DNA from: Natronomonas salina
GTDB lineage: Archaea > Halobacteriota > Halobacteria > Halobacteriales > Haloarculaceae
Reading direction: 5' to 3'
Assembly: GCF_013391105.1 (NCBI RefSeq)
Contig: NZ_CP058335.1
Location: 124,001 to 188,000 of the forward strand
DNA length: 64,000 bases
The notes beneath the pieces were generated by a model. It did no database searches, had not been told where the DNA came from, and saw only the letters and a program-made list of their open reading frames with translations. Below are positions 38,788 to 46,768 of this stretch, piece by piece (the stretch's first letter is position 1; each line of letters starts with the position of its first letter). The position numbers and the translations under genes are program-made.

Positions 38788-40377
38788 ATGCACCTCAGAG
38801 ATGCAGTGGCAGCACGGTACAGTCGCCGACTCGGCGTCGCGATCGGACTCACGCTCCTCGGGACCCTCGCCTTCACGGGGCTCTTCGCGGTCTACGTCGC
38901 CCAGAACCCCGCCGAGGCCGCCGTCCCCGGGTTCGTGGCCGCGTCGATCGTCTTCGTCCTCAACCTCGGGTTGCTCGGACTCGTCCTCGCCGGGAACGTG
39001 ACCGCGGAACTCAGCAGGCTCGCCGACACCGCCGAAGCGATCGGCGACGGCGACCTCGAGGCCTCGCCCTCCTCCGACCGCTCGGACGAGATCGGACTGC
39101 TCTTCGAGTCCTTCGACGAGATGCGCGTCTCGCTGAAGGACGCCATCGAGGAGTCCGAGGCCGCCGAGGCCGAGGCCGAGGCCGCGAGGGTGGAGGCGGA
39201 GGAGCTCAACGACGCGCTGCTGGAGCACGCCGAGTCCGTCGGCACCGCGATGGAGCGGGCCGCCGCCGGGGACTTCACCCACGACCTCGACGACGACACC
39301 GGCGTCGACGCCATCGACCGCATCGCGACCGCCTACAACCGGATGGTGGCGGACCTCTCGGGGACCGTCGACGAACTCGCCGGGTTCGCCGCCGAGGTCG
39401 AGGCCACGAGCGACACCGTCGCCGAGCAGGCCGCCGAGGTGGCCGAGATGAACGGCGCCGTGGCGACGGATATCCGGGAGCTGGCGACCGACGTCGGCGA
39501 CCAGGCCGACCAGCTCCGCGCGGCCGTCGACGAGACCAACGACCTCTCGGCGATGATCGAGGAGGTCGCCTCGACGACCGACGAGGTCGCGACGCAGGCC
39601 ACCGAGGCCGCCGATATCGGCGAGGCGGGCGAGCAGCGCGCCCAGGACGCCATCGACGCGATCACCGACATCGGCCGGTCCGTCGAGGAGCTCGGCGACC
39701 TCGTCGAGCAGCTCGAGGCCCAGATGGGCGACGTCTCCGAGACGACCGGGCTCATCGACGACATCGCCGAGCAGACGAACATCCTGGCGCTGAACGCCAA
39801 CATCGAGGCCGCCCGCGCCAGCACCGGCGGCGGTGGCGGCGACGCCGGCGACGGATTTGCCGTGGTCGCCGACGAGGTCAAGAACCTCGCCGAGGAGACC
39901 CAGGACGCCGTCGGCGAGATCGACGATATCGTCGCCGACGCCCAGGGTGACGTCGCCGCCGTCTCCGAGGAGATGGACTCGACGATGGACCAGCTCGACA
40001 CGAGCGTCGACACCGTCACCGAGTCCGGCGAGACCCTCAAGGAGCTGACGGGCACCGTCGAGGACATCGACGTCGCGATGGAGGACATCGCCCAGGCCAC
40101 CGACGAGGGGGCCGCCGGCACCGAGGAGGTCGCGGCGACGGTCGACACCGCGCGTGACACCGCCGTCGACATCGCCGACGAATCCCGAGACGTCGCCGAG
40201 ACGGCCGACCGGACCGCCACCACGATGGACGAGGTCCGCACCGCGGCCGGCGGGCTGGCGGACCGCACCGCCGACCTCCGCGAGAAGCTCGACGACTTCG
40301 AGACGCAGGGTGGCACCGGCGCCACGGCGACGGCACCGGACCCCGCGCCGACCGTCGAGGGGGCGAGCGATGATTGA
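38788..40377 (+). CDS. HtrII-like membrane transducer (methyl-accepting taxis protein)
   Basis: 529 residues, same size and layout as halobacterial transducer HtrII. TM1 is about 16-38 and TM2 about 47-71, with almost no external sensor domain between, as in transducers that read a membrane partner. HAMP follows (LADTAEAIGDGDLEASP to SFDEMRVSLKDAIEESE), a second HAMP-like unit near 150-185, then the cytoplasmic signalling domain with hairpin tip EQTNILALNANIEAARA (about 328-344). N59 in VFVLNLGLLGLVLAGN aligns with HtrII Asn74, which contacts rhodopsin Tyr199. It overlaps the downstream opsin-like gene by 8 bases. No che genes nearby. Confidence 0.95.
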   Translation: MHLRDAVAARYSRRLGVAIGLTLLGTLAFTGLFAVYVAQNPAEAAVPGFVAASIVFVLNLGLLGLVLAGNVTAELSRLADTAEAIGDGDLEASPSSDRSDEIGLLFESFDEMRVSLKDAIEESEAAEAEAEAARVEAEELNDALLEHAESVGTAMERAAAGDFTHDLDDDTGVDAIDRIATAYNRMVADLSGTVDELAGFAAEVEATSDTVAEQAAEVAEMNGAVATDIRELATDVGDQADQLRAAVDETNDLSAMIEEVASTTDEVATQATEAADIGEAGEQRAQDAIDAITDIGRSVEELGDLVEQLEAQMGDVSETTGLIDDIAEQTNILALNANIEAARASTGGGGGDAGDGFAVVADEVKNLAEETQDAVGEIDDIVADAQGDVAAVSEEMDSTMDQLDTSVDTVTESGETLKELTGTVEDIDVAMEDIAQATDEGAAGTEEVAATVDTARDTAVDIADESRDVAETADRTATTMDEVRTAAGGLADRTADLREKLDDFETQGGTGATATAPDPAPTVEGASDD

Positions 40378-41092
40378 CGAACACGGCATCTACGCCATCT
40401 CGGCCCTGATCTACGCCATCGCTGCGGTGACGTACTTCGGACTGACCCGTCGGCAGCCCCGGCACCTGCGGCCGTACTGCTACCTGCTCGTCGGCGTGGT
40501 CGGGGCCGCCGCGCTGCTGTCGGCCGTCTTCGCGGTAGGGATCGGTACCATCGCCGTCGGCGGCGGCGAGGTCATCGTCCCGCAGATGATCGACGGCCTG
40601 ATCGCCTATCCGCTGCTGTTCGGCTTCGCGGCGTTCACCGCGGGGAGTTCCCGCCGCGTCGTTGCCCTGGTCGCCGGTGTCTCGATCGCCCAGCGCCTCG
40701 CCTACGAGGTCGGCGCGCTCACCGACGGACCGCTCGGCCTCGCGATGCTGCTCGTCGTGGTCGGCGGGTTCTTCGGCCACGTCTACCTGCTGTTCGGCCC
40801 CGTCTGGCGGACGGCCAGCCGGCAGTCGCCCCGCCGGCGGCTCCTCTTCTGGAAGTTCCGGAACCTGCTGCTGTTCCTCATCGGGATGCTCATCCTCGCG
40901 GCCCTGCTGTCCCTCACGCCGCTTTTGGACCCGTTCACCGGCAGCGTCGTGGTCCAGTACGTCGACGTGCTGCTCCGCGTCGGCTTCGCCGGCTTCCTCA
41001 TCGGGAACATCTCGGCGCTCGATTCGGCGGCCGGAGACGAGCCTGAGCGCTCCGAGTGGGTGACTCCCGCGGACGTCGCTACCGCGGATTGA
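40370..41092 (+). CDS. Opsin-fold protein lacking the retinal-binding lysine (sensory-rhodopsin-II-like)
   Basis: 240 residues, seven membrane helices, aligning almost without gaps to sensory rhodopsin II of Natronomonas. Helix C reads PQMIDGLIAYPLL: the counterion D75 and Pro81 are kept but Arg72 is Gln and Trp76 is Gly. Helix F reads RNLLLFLIGMLILAALL: retinal-pocket W171, Y174, P175 and W178 become I, L, I and A. Helix G reads YVDVLLRVGFAGFLI: Tyr199 and Asp201 equivalents (Y197, D199) are kept, but the Schiff-base Lys205 is R203. It cannot bind retinal covalently. Coupled to the transducer upstream by an 8-base overlap, as in htrII-sopII operons. Probably a light-blind receptor for another stimulus. 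Confidence 0.9.
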   Translation: MIDEHGIYAISALIYAIAAVTYFGLTRRQPRHLRPYCYLLVGVVGAAALLSAVFAVGIGTIAVGGGEVIVPQMIDGLIAYPLLFGFAAFTAGSSRRVVALVAGVSIAQRLAYEVGALTDGPLGLAMLLVVVGGFFGHVYLLFGPVWRTASRQSPRRRLLFWKFRNLLLFLIGMLILAALLSLTPLLDPFTGSVVVQYVDVLLRVGFAGFLIGNISALDSAAGDEPERSEWVTPADVATAD

Positions 41093-41154
41093 ATCCGGCG
41101 AGAAGCAGTTTCTGAATCACGACGGAGAGTGCCCCGGCAGTTGCCGCCGGAGTC

Positions 41155-41658
41155 CTACTGGAGGGTGTTCCGCTCGTTCTTCCGCGACCGGTCGTCGCTG
41201 TCGTCGGGCGATCGCTCCGCGGCCGGCCCCTTCGACTTCGTGCTCTCACCCGACACCGTCACGTCCCGCGAGGCGGGCTCGTCGGCCGCTGTAGCATCGT
41301 CTGCCGTTGGGGCTGGTTCCGCCGACGGGTCCCGGACGCCGACCTCCCGGACGCTGTCGATGTACAGCCCCGTCTGCCCGCCGTTGTGCTTGTACTTGAC
41401 GTAGACGAGCGCCTCGTCCTCGTCGTCGAGCGGCAGCAGGAACGTCTCCTCGTCGGTGAACCCCAGCCAGAAGACGATCTCTGCGGCCCCCGGCGACCGC
41501 TCGGCGACGTGGACCTCGAGGACCTCGTCGCCCGTTCCGCGCTCCCGCGTCGCGCTCACGGTACCCTTCAGCCGTCGCGACGTCTGTCCGACGGAGACGA
41601 ACAGGTTCACCTGCGCTCCGACGGCGACCTCGCGTAACTCGTTCGGCGCGTGAATCAT
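41155..41658 (-). CDS. Haloarchaeal protein of unknown function
   Basis: 167 residues. Residues 1-105 are beta-rich (VAVGAQVNLFVSVGQTSRRL, EVLEVHVAERSPG, FLLPLDDEDEALVYVKYKHN), reminiscent of a small barrel or PilZ-like fold but without its motif; the rest is a disordered acidic tail with Lys/Arg near the end. It converges on the opsin gene. Confidence 0.68.
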   Translation of the reverse strand: MIHAPNELREVAVGAQVNLFVSVGQTSRRLKGTVSATRERGTGDEVLEVHVAERSPGAAEIVFWLGFTDEETFLLPLDDEDEALVYVKYKHNGGQTGLYIDSVREVGVRDPSAEPAPTADDATAADEPASRDVTVSGESTKSKGPAAERSPDDSDDRSRKNERNTLQ

Positions 41659-42123
41659 TCTCGAGAACTCCCCATGTGGCCTCTACCGTCGTCAGGAGGG
41701 GGCTTCCCTTCATGTATCAGCCCACTTCGAGAACTGAGGCGTTCGATAGGACTTCGGGAGGGGATAGCTTATCGCTGAACCCATCCACGAACTCGCCGTA
41801 CCGCCGGACTACCCCTTCCTGAGGCCGTATCTTGGATTTCACGTCTCCCAGATCGGGAGGCGGGAATCACCCTCGATATCCGATTCCGAACCCGGAGCCT
41901 TGGTCGGAAGCAACGGTGTTGGGACACGAGGTCGATGACTCCCCAGAAGATCATGCTGTTCGCCTACGTCGTGGTCGTCGTCTGTGCCGTCCTGGGGATA
42001 CTGCTGTCCTTGTTGATCTGATTGGCGATGGAATCTCCGTCACCGAACCGAAGCTGTTCCAGCAGGTGACCGCACGTCACCGTTCGGCCGGGCCTTTTGC
42101 TACTGGAGGACGAACGGACGATT
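41659..42123. other. Intergenic region with one candidate microprotein
   Basis: 465 bases between a minus-strand gene and a plus-strand zinc-finger gene. The only coding signal is the 28-codon membrane microprotein frame at 41935-42021. Other open frames are short and low-quality. TTTTGCTA near 42095 is the likely promoter of the zinc-finger gene. Confidence 0.4.
41935..42021 (+). CDS. Candidate single-pass membrane microprotein (28 aa)
   Basis: ATG-TGA frame encoding a short polar start (MTPQKIM) and one uninterrupted membrane helix, LFAYVVVVVCAVLGILLSLL. Codon use is GC-rich at third positions, like real genes here. No clear TATA box. Either a haloarchaeal membrane microprotein or chance; composition favours the former. 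Confidence 0.4.
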   Translation: MTPQKIMLFAYVVVVVCAVLGILLSLLI

Positions 42124-42282
42124 ATGGCCACGAAACCGCCGGTGGAGTGTCCGCTGTGCCGGGTCGAACTGGAAGCGTCGCGGGACTTCGAGGACCACCT
42201 CGTCGAGGACCATCGACAACGGGAACTGGCGGAGGCGATCGTCTCCCAGTGGGAAGATACGGAGCTCGGTATGGAATCGTAG
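42124..42282 (+). CDS. Small C2H2-type zinc-finger protein
   Basis: 52 residues. C9-x2-C12 and H25-x4-H30 (CPLCRVELEASRDFEDHLVE) form a C2H2-like finger, followed by an acidic helix. Haloarchaeal miniature C2H2 proteins are known and some regulate biofilm or lipid genes; no target can be given here. Confidence 0.72.
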   Translation: MATKPPVECPLCRVELEASRDFEDHLVEDHRQRELAEAIVSQWEDTELGMES

Positions 42283-42632
42283 TAACTCACAGGCCCTCCT
42301 GCCGGTCGAGGCTTCGACATCGGAAATATCGGGTCACTGAAATGACGGCCTCTTGCCGCTAGATCCCCGGAACTGTAACCCGGGGATGACTGTCCCGTCG
42401 GGCTGGGCTGGACTCTTCCCTTATAATTGCCCGGCGATACGCGGCGACATTATCTTCATTATAGTCGTTCAGGTCTCGAACGGGGCCGGGGAAGCTGGAC
42501 CGATTCCGATCTCTCCCTGCAGTCCCGGTTCACAGTTGTCCACGCTGACGAATCGGCCTCCACGCGCCCTCCGGTGGCGACTCGGTATTTTTCGAACGAA
42601 CACTTTTGAAAGGTCCCGGGGTATAACGCCTG
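42283..42632. other. Intergenic region, A/T-rich promoter-like patch
   Basis: 350 bases with no convincing gene. CCTTATAATTG at about 42418-42428 and TTCATTATAG near 42456 are TATA-like, but no gene of normal composition starts within 30-60 bases. CTTTTGAAAG near 42603 probably serves the membrane protein at 42633. Confidence 0.35.
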
Positions 42633-42836
42633 ATGCCCTCTACCGACCCCGACAGAGCGGACGAATCGAGGATATTCTCGCTCGTCTTCAGCGCAGTCAT
42701 CACAGTCACTCTCGCTCTTCTCGTGACTGCGAGTGAGGCGATATTCAGAGCGATACTCGTGGTCGGTCTCTTCGTCTTCTTCTACCTGCTCCACCGACTG
42801 GTTCTCGCCGTCGAACGGATGGCGTCCGAGACTTGA
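42633..42836 (+). CDS. Small two-helix membrane protein
   Basis: 67 residues with two strong hydrophobic helices (IFSLVFSAVITVTLALLVTA, about 14-33, and AILVVGLFVFFYLLHRLVLA, about 40-59) and charged ends. TATA-like CTTTTGAAAG is about 28 bases before the ATG. No family recognised. Confidence 0.6.
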   Translation: MPSTDPDRADESRIFSLVFSAVITVTLALLVTASEAIFRAILVVGLFVFFYLLHRLVLAVERMASET

Positions 42837-42950
42837 ACGCCCGTCACGGATGCAGATGCAGCGCCTCTTCATCTCACGTCGAATTATGCCGGCGCATCGA
42901 GCAGCCGCTCTGTGGATACTGACACTGTGACAAGAGCGTCGAATTCAGAG

Positions 42951-43060
42951 TGAGGACGGAGCGATTCGAACCAGAGGAAGACTCGCTCCGCTCGTCTTCC
43001 AACGTTCAAACCTCCCGAGACACCGTTCGCTCCTCGCGTGATCGCTCGGAGCAAAACGAG
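42951..43060 (-). repeat. tRNA-Trp 3'-end cassette, downstream copy
   Basis: An 88-base spacer (42973-43060) adjoining tRNA-Trp, closed by a degenerate 22-base copy of the tRNA 3' end (42951-42972, three mismatches). Inside is a hairpin with stem GGAAGA/TCTTCC and a degraded inverted T-arm. It is about 90 percent identical to the cassette at 43331-43418. Confidence 0.75.
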
Positions 43061-43241
43061 TGGGGACGGAGGGATTTGAACCCCCGATTTACTGATATCT
43101 CCGGTGTAGCGCCTCGGTCCTCCAGAGGGTCGTCAACGCGGAGCGATGATCAGTCGTCCGCTCGGTATATCAGTCTGGAGTCTCGTCACCGGGCGCGTGG
43201 CCTCTGGAGTCAGTCGCCATGCCTGGCTTGGCCACGTCCCC
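43061..43241 (-). tRNA. tRNA-Trp (anticodon CCA) with intron
   Basis: Full cloverleaf on the minus strand once a 107-base intron is removed. Exon 1 is 43241-43204: acceptor GGGGACG, D arm GCCA/TGGC, anticodon stem ACTGA, loop CTCCAG. Exon 2 is 43096-43061: A38, TCAGT, variable AAATC, T arm GGGGG-TTCAAAT-CCCTC, acceptor CGTCCCC, A73. All stems pair (one G-U in the T stem). Anticodon at 43205-43207. Intron follows position 37, the usual haloarchaeal tRNA-Trp site. No CCA encoded. Confidence 0.95.
43097..43203 (-). ncRNA. tRNA-Trp intron, probable box C/D guide RNA
   Basis: 107-base intron. In haloarchaea the tRNA-Trp intron is a box C/D RNA guiding 2'-O-methylation of its own pre-tRNA (positions 34 and 39). 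Here a C-like box GTGACGA (43189-43183) and a CTGA box (43173-43170) are seen, and CCTCTGGAG in the intron is complementary over 9 bases to the anticodon/intron junction of exon 1 (43201-43209). Function by homology. Confidence 0.7.
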
Positions 43242-43308
43242 TCGTCTCCGAGTATCTCCGGTTTCCCTAAAGGGGTTTCGGTTCGACCGACGCTCTATCC
43301 CGATCGAC

Positions 43309-43440
43309 TGGGGACGGAGGGATTCGAACCAGAGGAAGACTCGCTCCGCTCGTCTTCCAGGGTTCGAATCCCCCGAGACACCGTTCGCTCCTCGCGTGAC
43401 TACTCGGAGCAAAACGAGTGGGGACGGAGGGATTTGACCC
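43309..43440 (-). repeat. tRNA-Trp 3'-end cassette, upstream copy with two flanking 3'-end copies
   Basis: Two 22-base copies of the tRNA-Trp 3' end (43309-43330 and 43419-43440, one mismatch each) enclose an 88-base cassette (43331-43418) nearly identical to that downstream of the tRNA. The cassette holds stem GGAAGA/TCTTCC and a T-arm-like GGGTTCGAATCCC (43360-43372) inverted relative to GGGATTCGAACC at 43319-43330, giving a large palindrome. Confidence 0.78.
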
Positions 43441-43459
43441 TCCGGGGAAACGTTCTCTC

Positions 43460-43684
43460 CTAGCGGTCGGTCTCGCTCCAGGCGCACTCCTGGCATTTGT
43501 ACCCGGTCACGAACTCGGTGACGCTGGGCATGTAGCCCACCGAGACGACGTCGCCGCCGCACTCCGGGCACTCGCGGTCGGCGTCCTCGATGTCCTCGGC
43601 GTCCATCACCGACTCACCCTCGACGAGCTCGGCGAGCTTCTTGGGCGTGACCATCCGCCCCTCCACGACGCGATTGTCGGCCAT
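43460..43684 (-). CDS. Small zinc-ribbon protein (possibly DUF5795)
   Basis: 74 residues: MADNRVVEGRMVTPKKLAEL, an acidic EDIEDADRE stretch, then a zinc ribbon with CPECGGD and CQEC (about 39-68) around VSVGYMPSVTEFVTGYK. I recall this pattern as the haloarchaeal DUF5795 family. Role unknown. Confidence 0.82.
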   Translation of the reverse strand: MADNRVVEGRMVTPKKLAELVEGESVMDAEDIEDADRECPECGGDVVSVGYMPSVTEFVTGYKCQECAWSETDR

Positions 43685-43725
43685 ACGGGAGGACGGTCGC
43701 GGAGGTTCCTAAGCCTTTGCAGACG

Positions 43726-44628
43726 TCACAGCCACGGCGCCCGGTCGCCGTCGGAGACGCCCGGTGAGCCCGAGTCGTCCTCGGACTCGACCGGTTCGAC
43801 GGCGTCCTCGGTGTCCTCGAAGGGCTCGTCGGGGGCGCCGCCGTCGGTGGCGGCCGCGGCGTCGGGGGTCGGCTCCTCCTCGCCGAACGGCGTCGCGGCG
43901 CCGTCGGGGTTGAACGCCAGCAGGGCGGTCACCGCGAGGACGGCGAGGGCCAGCGGCGCCTCCGTCGGGATGATCCCGAGGATGGTGAACGGCAGGATGC
44001 CGAGCGCGACGGCGCTCCCGAAGCGGAAGCGGTCGATGTCGACGTTCCCGCGGAGCCACGGCGCCAGCACGGCCACGGAGAGGGCGAAGCCGACGCCGAC
44101 CGCCGCGGCGCCCGTGCCGTAGAGGACGTACGCCGGGTCGGCGACGAACTCGAACGCGAAGTCGCTCGGCCGGAAGCTGGCGACCAGCCCGAGGCTGATG
44201 ATGAGGCTGGGCCGGGGGAGGTACTCGCCGATGGTGGCGCTTGCGGTCTTCGCCGCGATGGCGAGGATCACGAGCGCCGCGAACCGCTCGAAGATGTACA
44301 TCTCCAGGACCGACTCGATGGTCGGCGCGATGGCGGCCTGCAGCGCCGCGACGGGGACGATGATCGCGCCGACGAGCAGGACGTTCTTGACCTGGTCGCT
44401 GCGGCTGCCCTCCATCTCGGCGAGGACGACCGCGAGGGTAGCGCTGCCGCCGAAGATGAGCAGGCCGACCTCAATCATGCCGAGGACGGTCGAGACGGCG
44501 CCCGCGAGGACGAGCGCGGGGAAGATTCCGTCGACGAGCGGCAGCGCCATGACGGTCGCGAGCAGTCGCGTCCCCTCGCCTACCTGCCGCTCGAGGCGTA
44601 GGGCGATCGGGTGTCGTGAGGCGCTCAT
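43726..44628 (-). CDS. Polytopic membrane protein (possibly DUF5794)
   Basis: 300 residues, seven or eight membrane helices between about 22 and 230, then a disordered acidic tail. LLATVMALPLVDGIFPALVL, VSTVLGMIEVGLLIFGGSAT and LVLAIAAKTAS-type helices give a transporter-like appearance, but no transporter motif is recognised. The start ATG at 44628 lies 4 bases from the stop of the doubtful small frame at 44632. Confidence 0.82.
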   Translation of the reverse strand: MSASRHPIALRLERQVGEGTRLLATVMALPLVDGIFPALVLAGAVSTVLGMIEVGLLIFGGSATLAVVLAEMEGSRSDQVKNVLLVGAIIVPVAALQAAIAPTIESVLEMYIFERFAALVILAIAAKTASATIGEYLPRPSLIISLGLVASFRPSDFAFEFVADPAYVLYGTGAAAVGVGFALSVAVLAPWLRGNVDIDRFRFGSAVALGILPFTILGIIPTEAPLALAVLAVTALLAFNPDGAATPFGEEEPTPDAAAATDGGAPDEPFEDTEDAVEPVESEDDSGSPGVSDGDRAPWL

Positions 44629-44631
44629 CCG

Positions 44632-44820
44632 TCAGGCAGGGTGCCCCTCACCGTAGGACCGGCGGTGATCCTCGCGATACCCTCTCGAGCCGTCGAGAGC
44701 GAACCGGTCGAAGGAGAATTTCTCCGCTTTATTTGTCCGCATCGCGAATGTAAAGTCCGTGCCGGCGTCGCCGCTGGTCTGCTCGGCGGTGCACTGCGCG
44801 ATGGGACTGGCGGAGTCCAT
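44632..44820 (-). CDS. Doubtful small protein upstream of the membrane gene
   Basis: 62 codons from ATG 44820, MDSASPIAQCTAEQTSG-type start. For: CTTATGA about 27 bases upstream is a well-placed leaderless TATA box, and the stop is 4 bases from the next start. Against: less GC-biased third positions (ACA, AAT, AAA codons) and no recognised fold. It may instead be leader DNA of the membrane gene. The remaining spacer to guaB (44821-45079) holds divergent promoters, including CTTTTGGG about 28 bases before guaB. Confidence 0.35.
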   Translation of the reverse strand: MDSASPIAQCTAEQTSGDAGTDFTFAMRTNKAEKFSFDRFALDGSRGYREDHRRSYGEGHPA

Positions 44821-45079
44821 ACTCAGTGCAAGCATTGACTCAATCATAAGTGTTGTGTGAGTATCGTCCACACGTATCCGACGACCGGCCAGTAGAGCGC
44901 GGAATCTGTTGACGATATGTTGGAATATCACTACCTACCGGGACATCCGTCTAACGGTGGCGGCTGGTGTACAAGTCTGTTCACTGTGTTTGCCACGCTC
45001 GCTCGGCCCCGCCTTGGTCTCACGTACCGCTAACTACAGGTCTCGCAACGCTTTTGGGCCGTGGATTCTCACGGTTTAC

Positions 45080-46558
45080 ATGGCGACAGACGAACCCTTC
45101 TCCGAGAAACTCCGCGTGCCCGAGGCGCTGACGTTCGACGACGTGCTCCTCCGACCCAAGGAGAGCCGCGTCGAACCGGACGACGCCGACACCACGACCC
45201 GCGTCTCCACGAACGTCCGGCTCAGCGTCCCCGTCCTCTCGGCGGCGATGGACACCGTCACCGAGGCCGACCTGGCTATCGAAATGGCCCGGCAGGGCGG
45301 CCTGGGCGTCCTCCACCGCAACATGACGCCCGAGGAGATGGCAGACCAGATCGAGGCGGTCAAGCGTGCCGACGAACTCATCATCCGCGACGTCGTCACC
45401 GCCGACCCCGACCAGACCGTCCACGAGGTCGACGAGATGATGGAGCGCGCCGGCGTCTCCGGCGCCCCCGTCGTCGACGAAGACGACGTCGTCCTCGGCA
45501 TCATCTCCGGGACCGACATCCGGCCGTACCTCGAGGTCGGCGACCGCGACGAGGTCCGGGAGGCGATGACCGACGAGGTCATCACCGCCAGCGAGGACGT
45601 CACCGCCCGTGACGCACTCGAGTTGATGTACGAGCACAAGATCGAGCGCGTCCCCGTCGTCGACGAGGACGACCGCCTGACCGGCCTCGTGACGATGCAG
45701 GGCATCCTCGCGCGCCGCGAGTACGACGAGGCCGCGCGGTCCGACGACGGCTCGCTCGTCGTCGGCGCCGCCGTCGGCCCCTTCGAGACCGACCGAGCCC
45801 AGATCGCCGACGAGGCCGGCGTGGACGTCCTCTTCATCGACTGCGCGCACGCGCACAACCTCAACGTCATCGACTCCGCGCGGGAGATCAAACAGGAGGT
45901 CGACGCCGACGTCGTCGTCGGCAACGTCGGCACCCGCGAGGCCGCCGAGGCCGTCGTCGACTTCGCCGACGGCATCAAGGTCGGCATCGGCCCGGGGTCC
46001 ATCTGCACGACGCGGGTCGTCTCCGGCTCCGGGATGCCGCAGATCACGGCCGTCGCGGAGGTCGCCGACGTCGCGACCCGCCACGACGTCCCGGTCATCG
46101 CCGACGGCGGCATCCGCTACTCCGGCGACGCCATCAAGGCTATCGCAGCGGGCGCCGACGCCGTCATGCTCGGCTCGTACTTCGCCGGCACCGACGAGGC
46201 GCCGGGCCGCGTCATCACGATGAACGGCAAGAAGTACAAGCAGTACCGCGGCATGGGCTCGGTCGGAGCGATGAACGACGGCGGCGGCGACCGTTACCTC
46301 AAGGAGGAAGACGAGGACGAGGAGTTCGTCCCGGAGGGCGTCGAGGCCGCCACGCCGTACAAGGGGCCGCTCGCCCAGGAGCTCCACCAGCTCGTCGGCG
46401 GCATGCAGTCCGGCATGGGCTACGTCGGCGCCGAGACCATCCCCGAGTTCAAGGAACGCTCCGAGTTCGTCCGCGTCTCCTCGGCCGGCCAGACCGAGAG
46501 CCACGCCCACGACGTCGTCATCACCGACGAGGCTCCGAACTACAGCCCCGACAGCTAG
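45080..46558 (+). CDS. guaB: Inosine-5'-monophosphate dehydrogenase
   Basis: 492 residues. Converts IMP to XMP with NAD+, the committed step to GMP. TIM barrel with two CBS domains inserted at about 95-210 ([39 protein letters not shown]). Catalytic C309 sits in [11 protein letters not shown]; the flap region and [10 protein letters not shown] (about 389-398) are present. ATG 45080 is favoured by the promoter spacing; the longer frame upstream is non-coding. Confidence 0.97.
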   Translation: MATDEPFSEKLRVPEALTFDDVLLRPKESRVEPDDADTTTRVSTNVRLSVPVLSAAMDTVTEADLAIEMARQGGLGVLHRNMTPEEMADQIEAVKRADELIIRDVVTADPDQTVHEVDEMMERAGVSGAPVVDEDDVVLGIISGTDIRPYLEVGDRDEVREAMTDEVITASEDVTARDALELMYEHKIERVPVVDEDDRLTGLVTMQGILARREYDEAARSDDGSLVVGAAVGPFETDRAQIADEAGVDVLFIDCAHAHNLNVIDSAREIKQEVDADVVVGNVGTREAAEAVVDFADGIKVGIGPGSICTTRVVSGSGMPQITAVAEVADVATRHDVPVIADGGIRYSGDAIKAIAAGADAVMLGSYFAGTDEAPGRVITMNGKKYKQYRGMGSVGAMNDGGGDRYLKEEDEDEEFVPEGVEAATPYKGPLAQELHQLVGGMQSGMGYVGAETIPEFKERSEFVRVSSAGQTESHAHDVVITDEAPNYSPDS

Positions 46559-46648
46559 ACGGGGGACTCCCCTCGTCGTCGATACCGTCGCCGGAGAAGT
46601 ACTCGGCGTCGCGGGTCGCACGTGGATGCGGCCCCCGACCGATACCCC

Positions 46649-46768
46649 TTATTCTCCCACGGTGGTCATACACCGCGGACTGCAGTACCCCAGTTGCGCC
46701 GTCTTGGCGGACGCGTGCGCGTCGAACTCGGCGCCGCACCGCCTGCAGACGTGTTTGCTCAGACTCAT
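46649..46768 (-). CDS. 39-residue zinc-finger microprotein
   Basis: MSLSKHVCRRCGAEFDAHAS begins the protein; C8/C11 and C28/C32 (GYCSPRCM) make a treble-clef or HIT-like zinc knuckle. Too short for ordinary gene callers. Codon use and the paired cysteines support it. Resembles stand-alone haloarchaeal zinc microproteins; function unknown. Confidence 0.65.
   Translation of the reverse strand: MSLSKHVCRRCGAEFDAHASAKTAQLGYCSPRCMTTVGE

Noticed and set aside
42950-43463. Several short frames across the tRNA-Trp region
   Set aside because: They read through the tRNA-Trp gene, its intron and the repeated 3'-end cassettes, so they are not genes.
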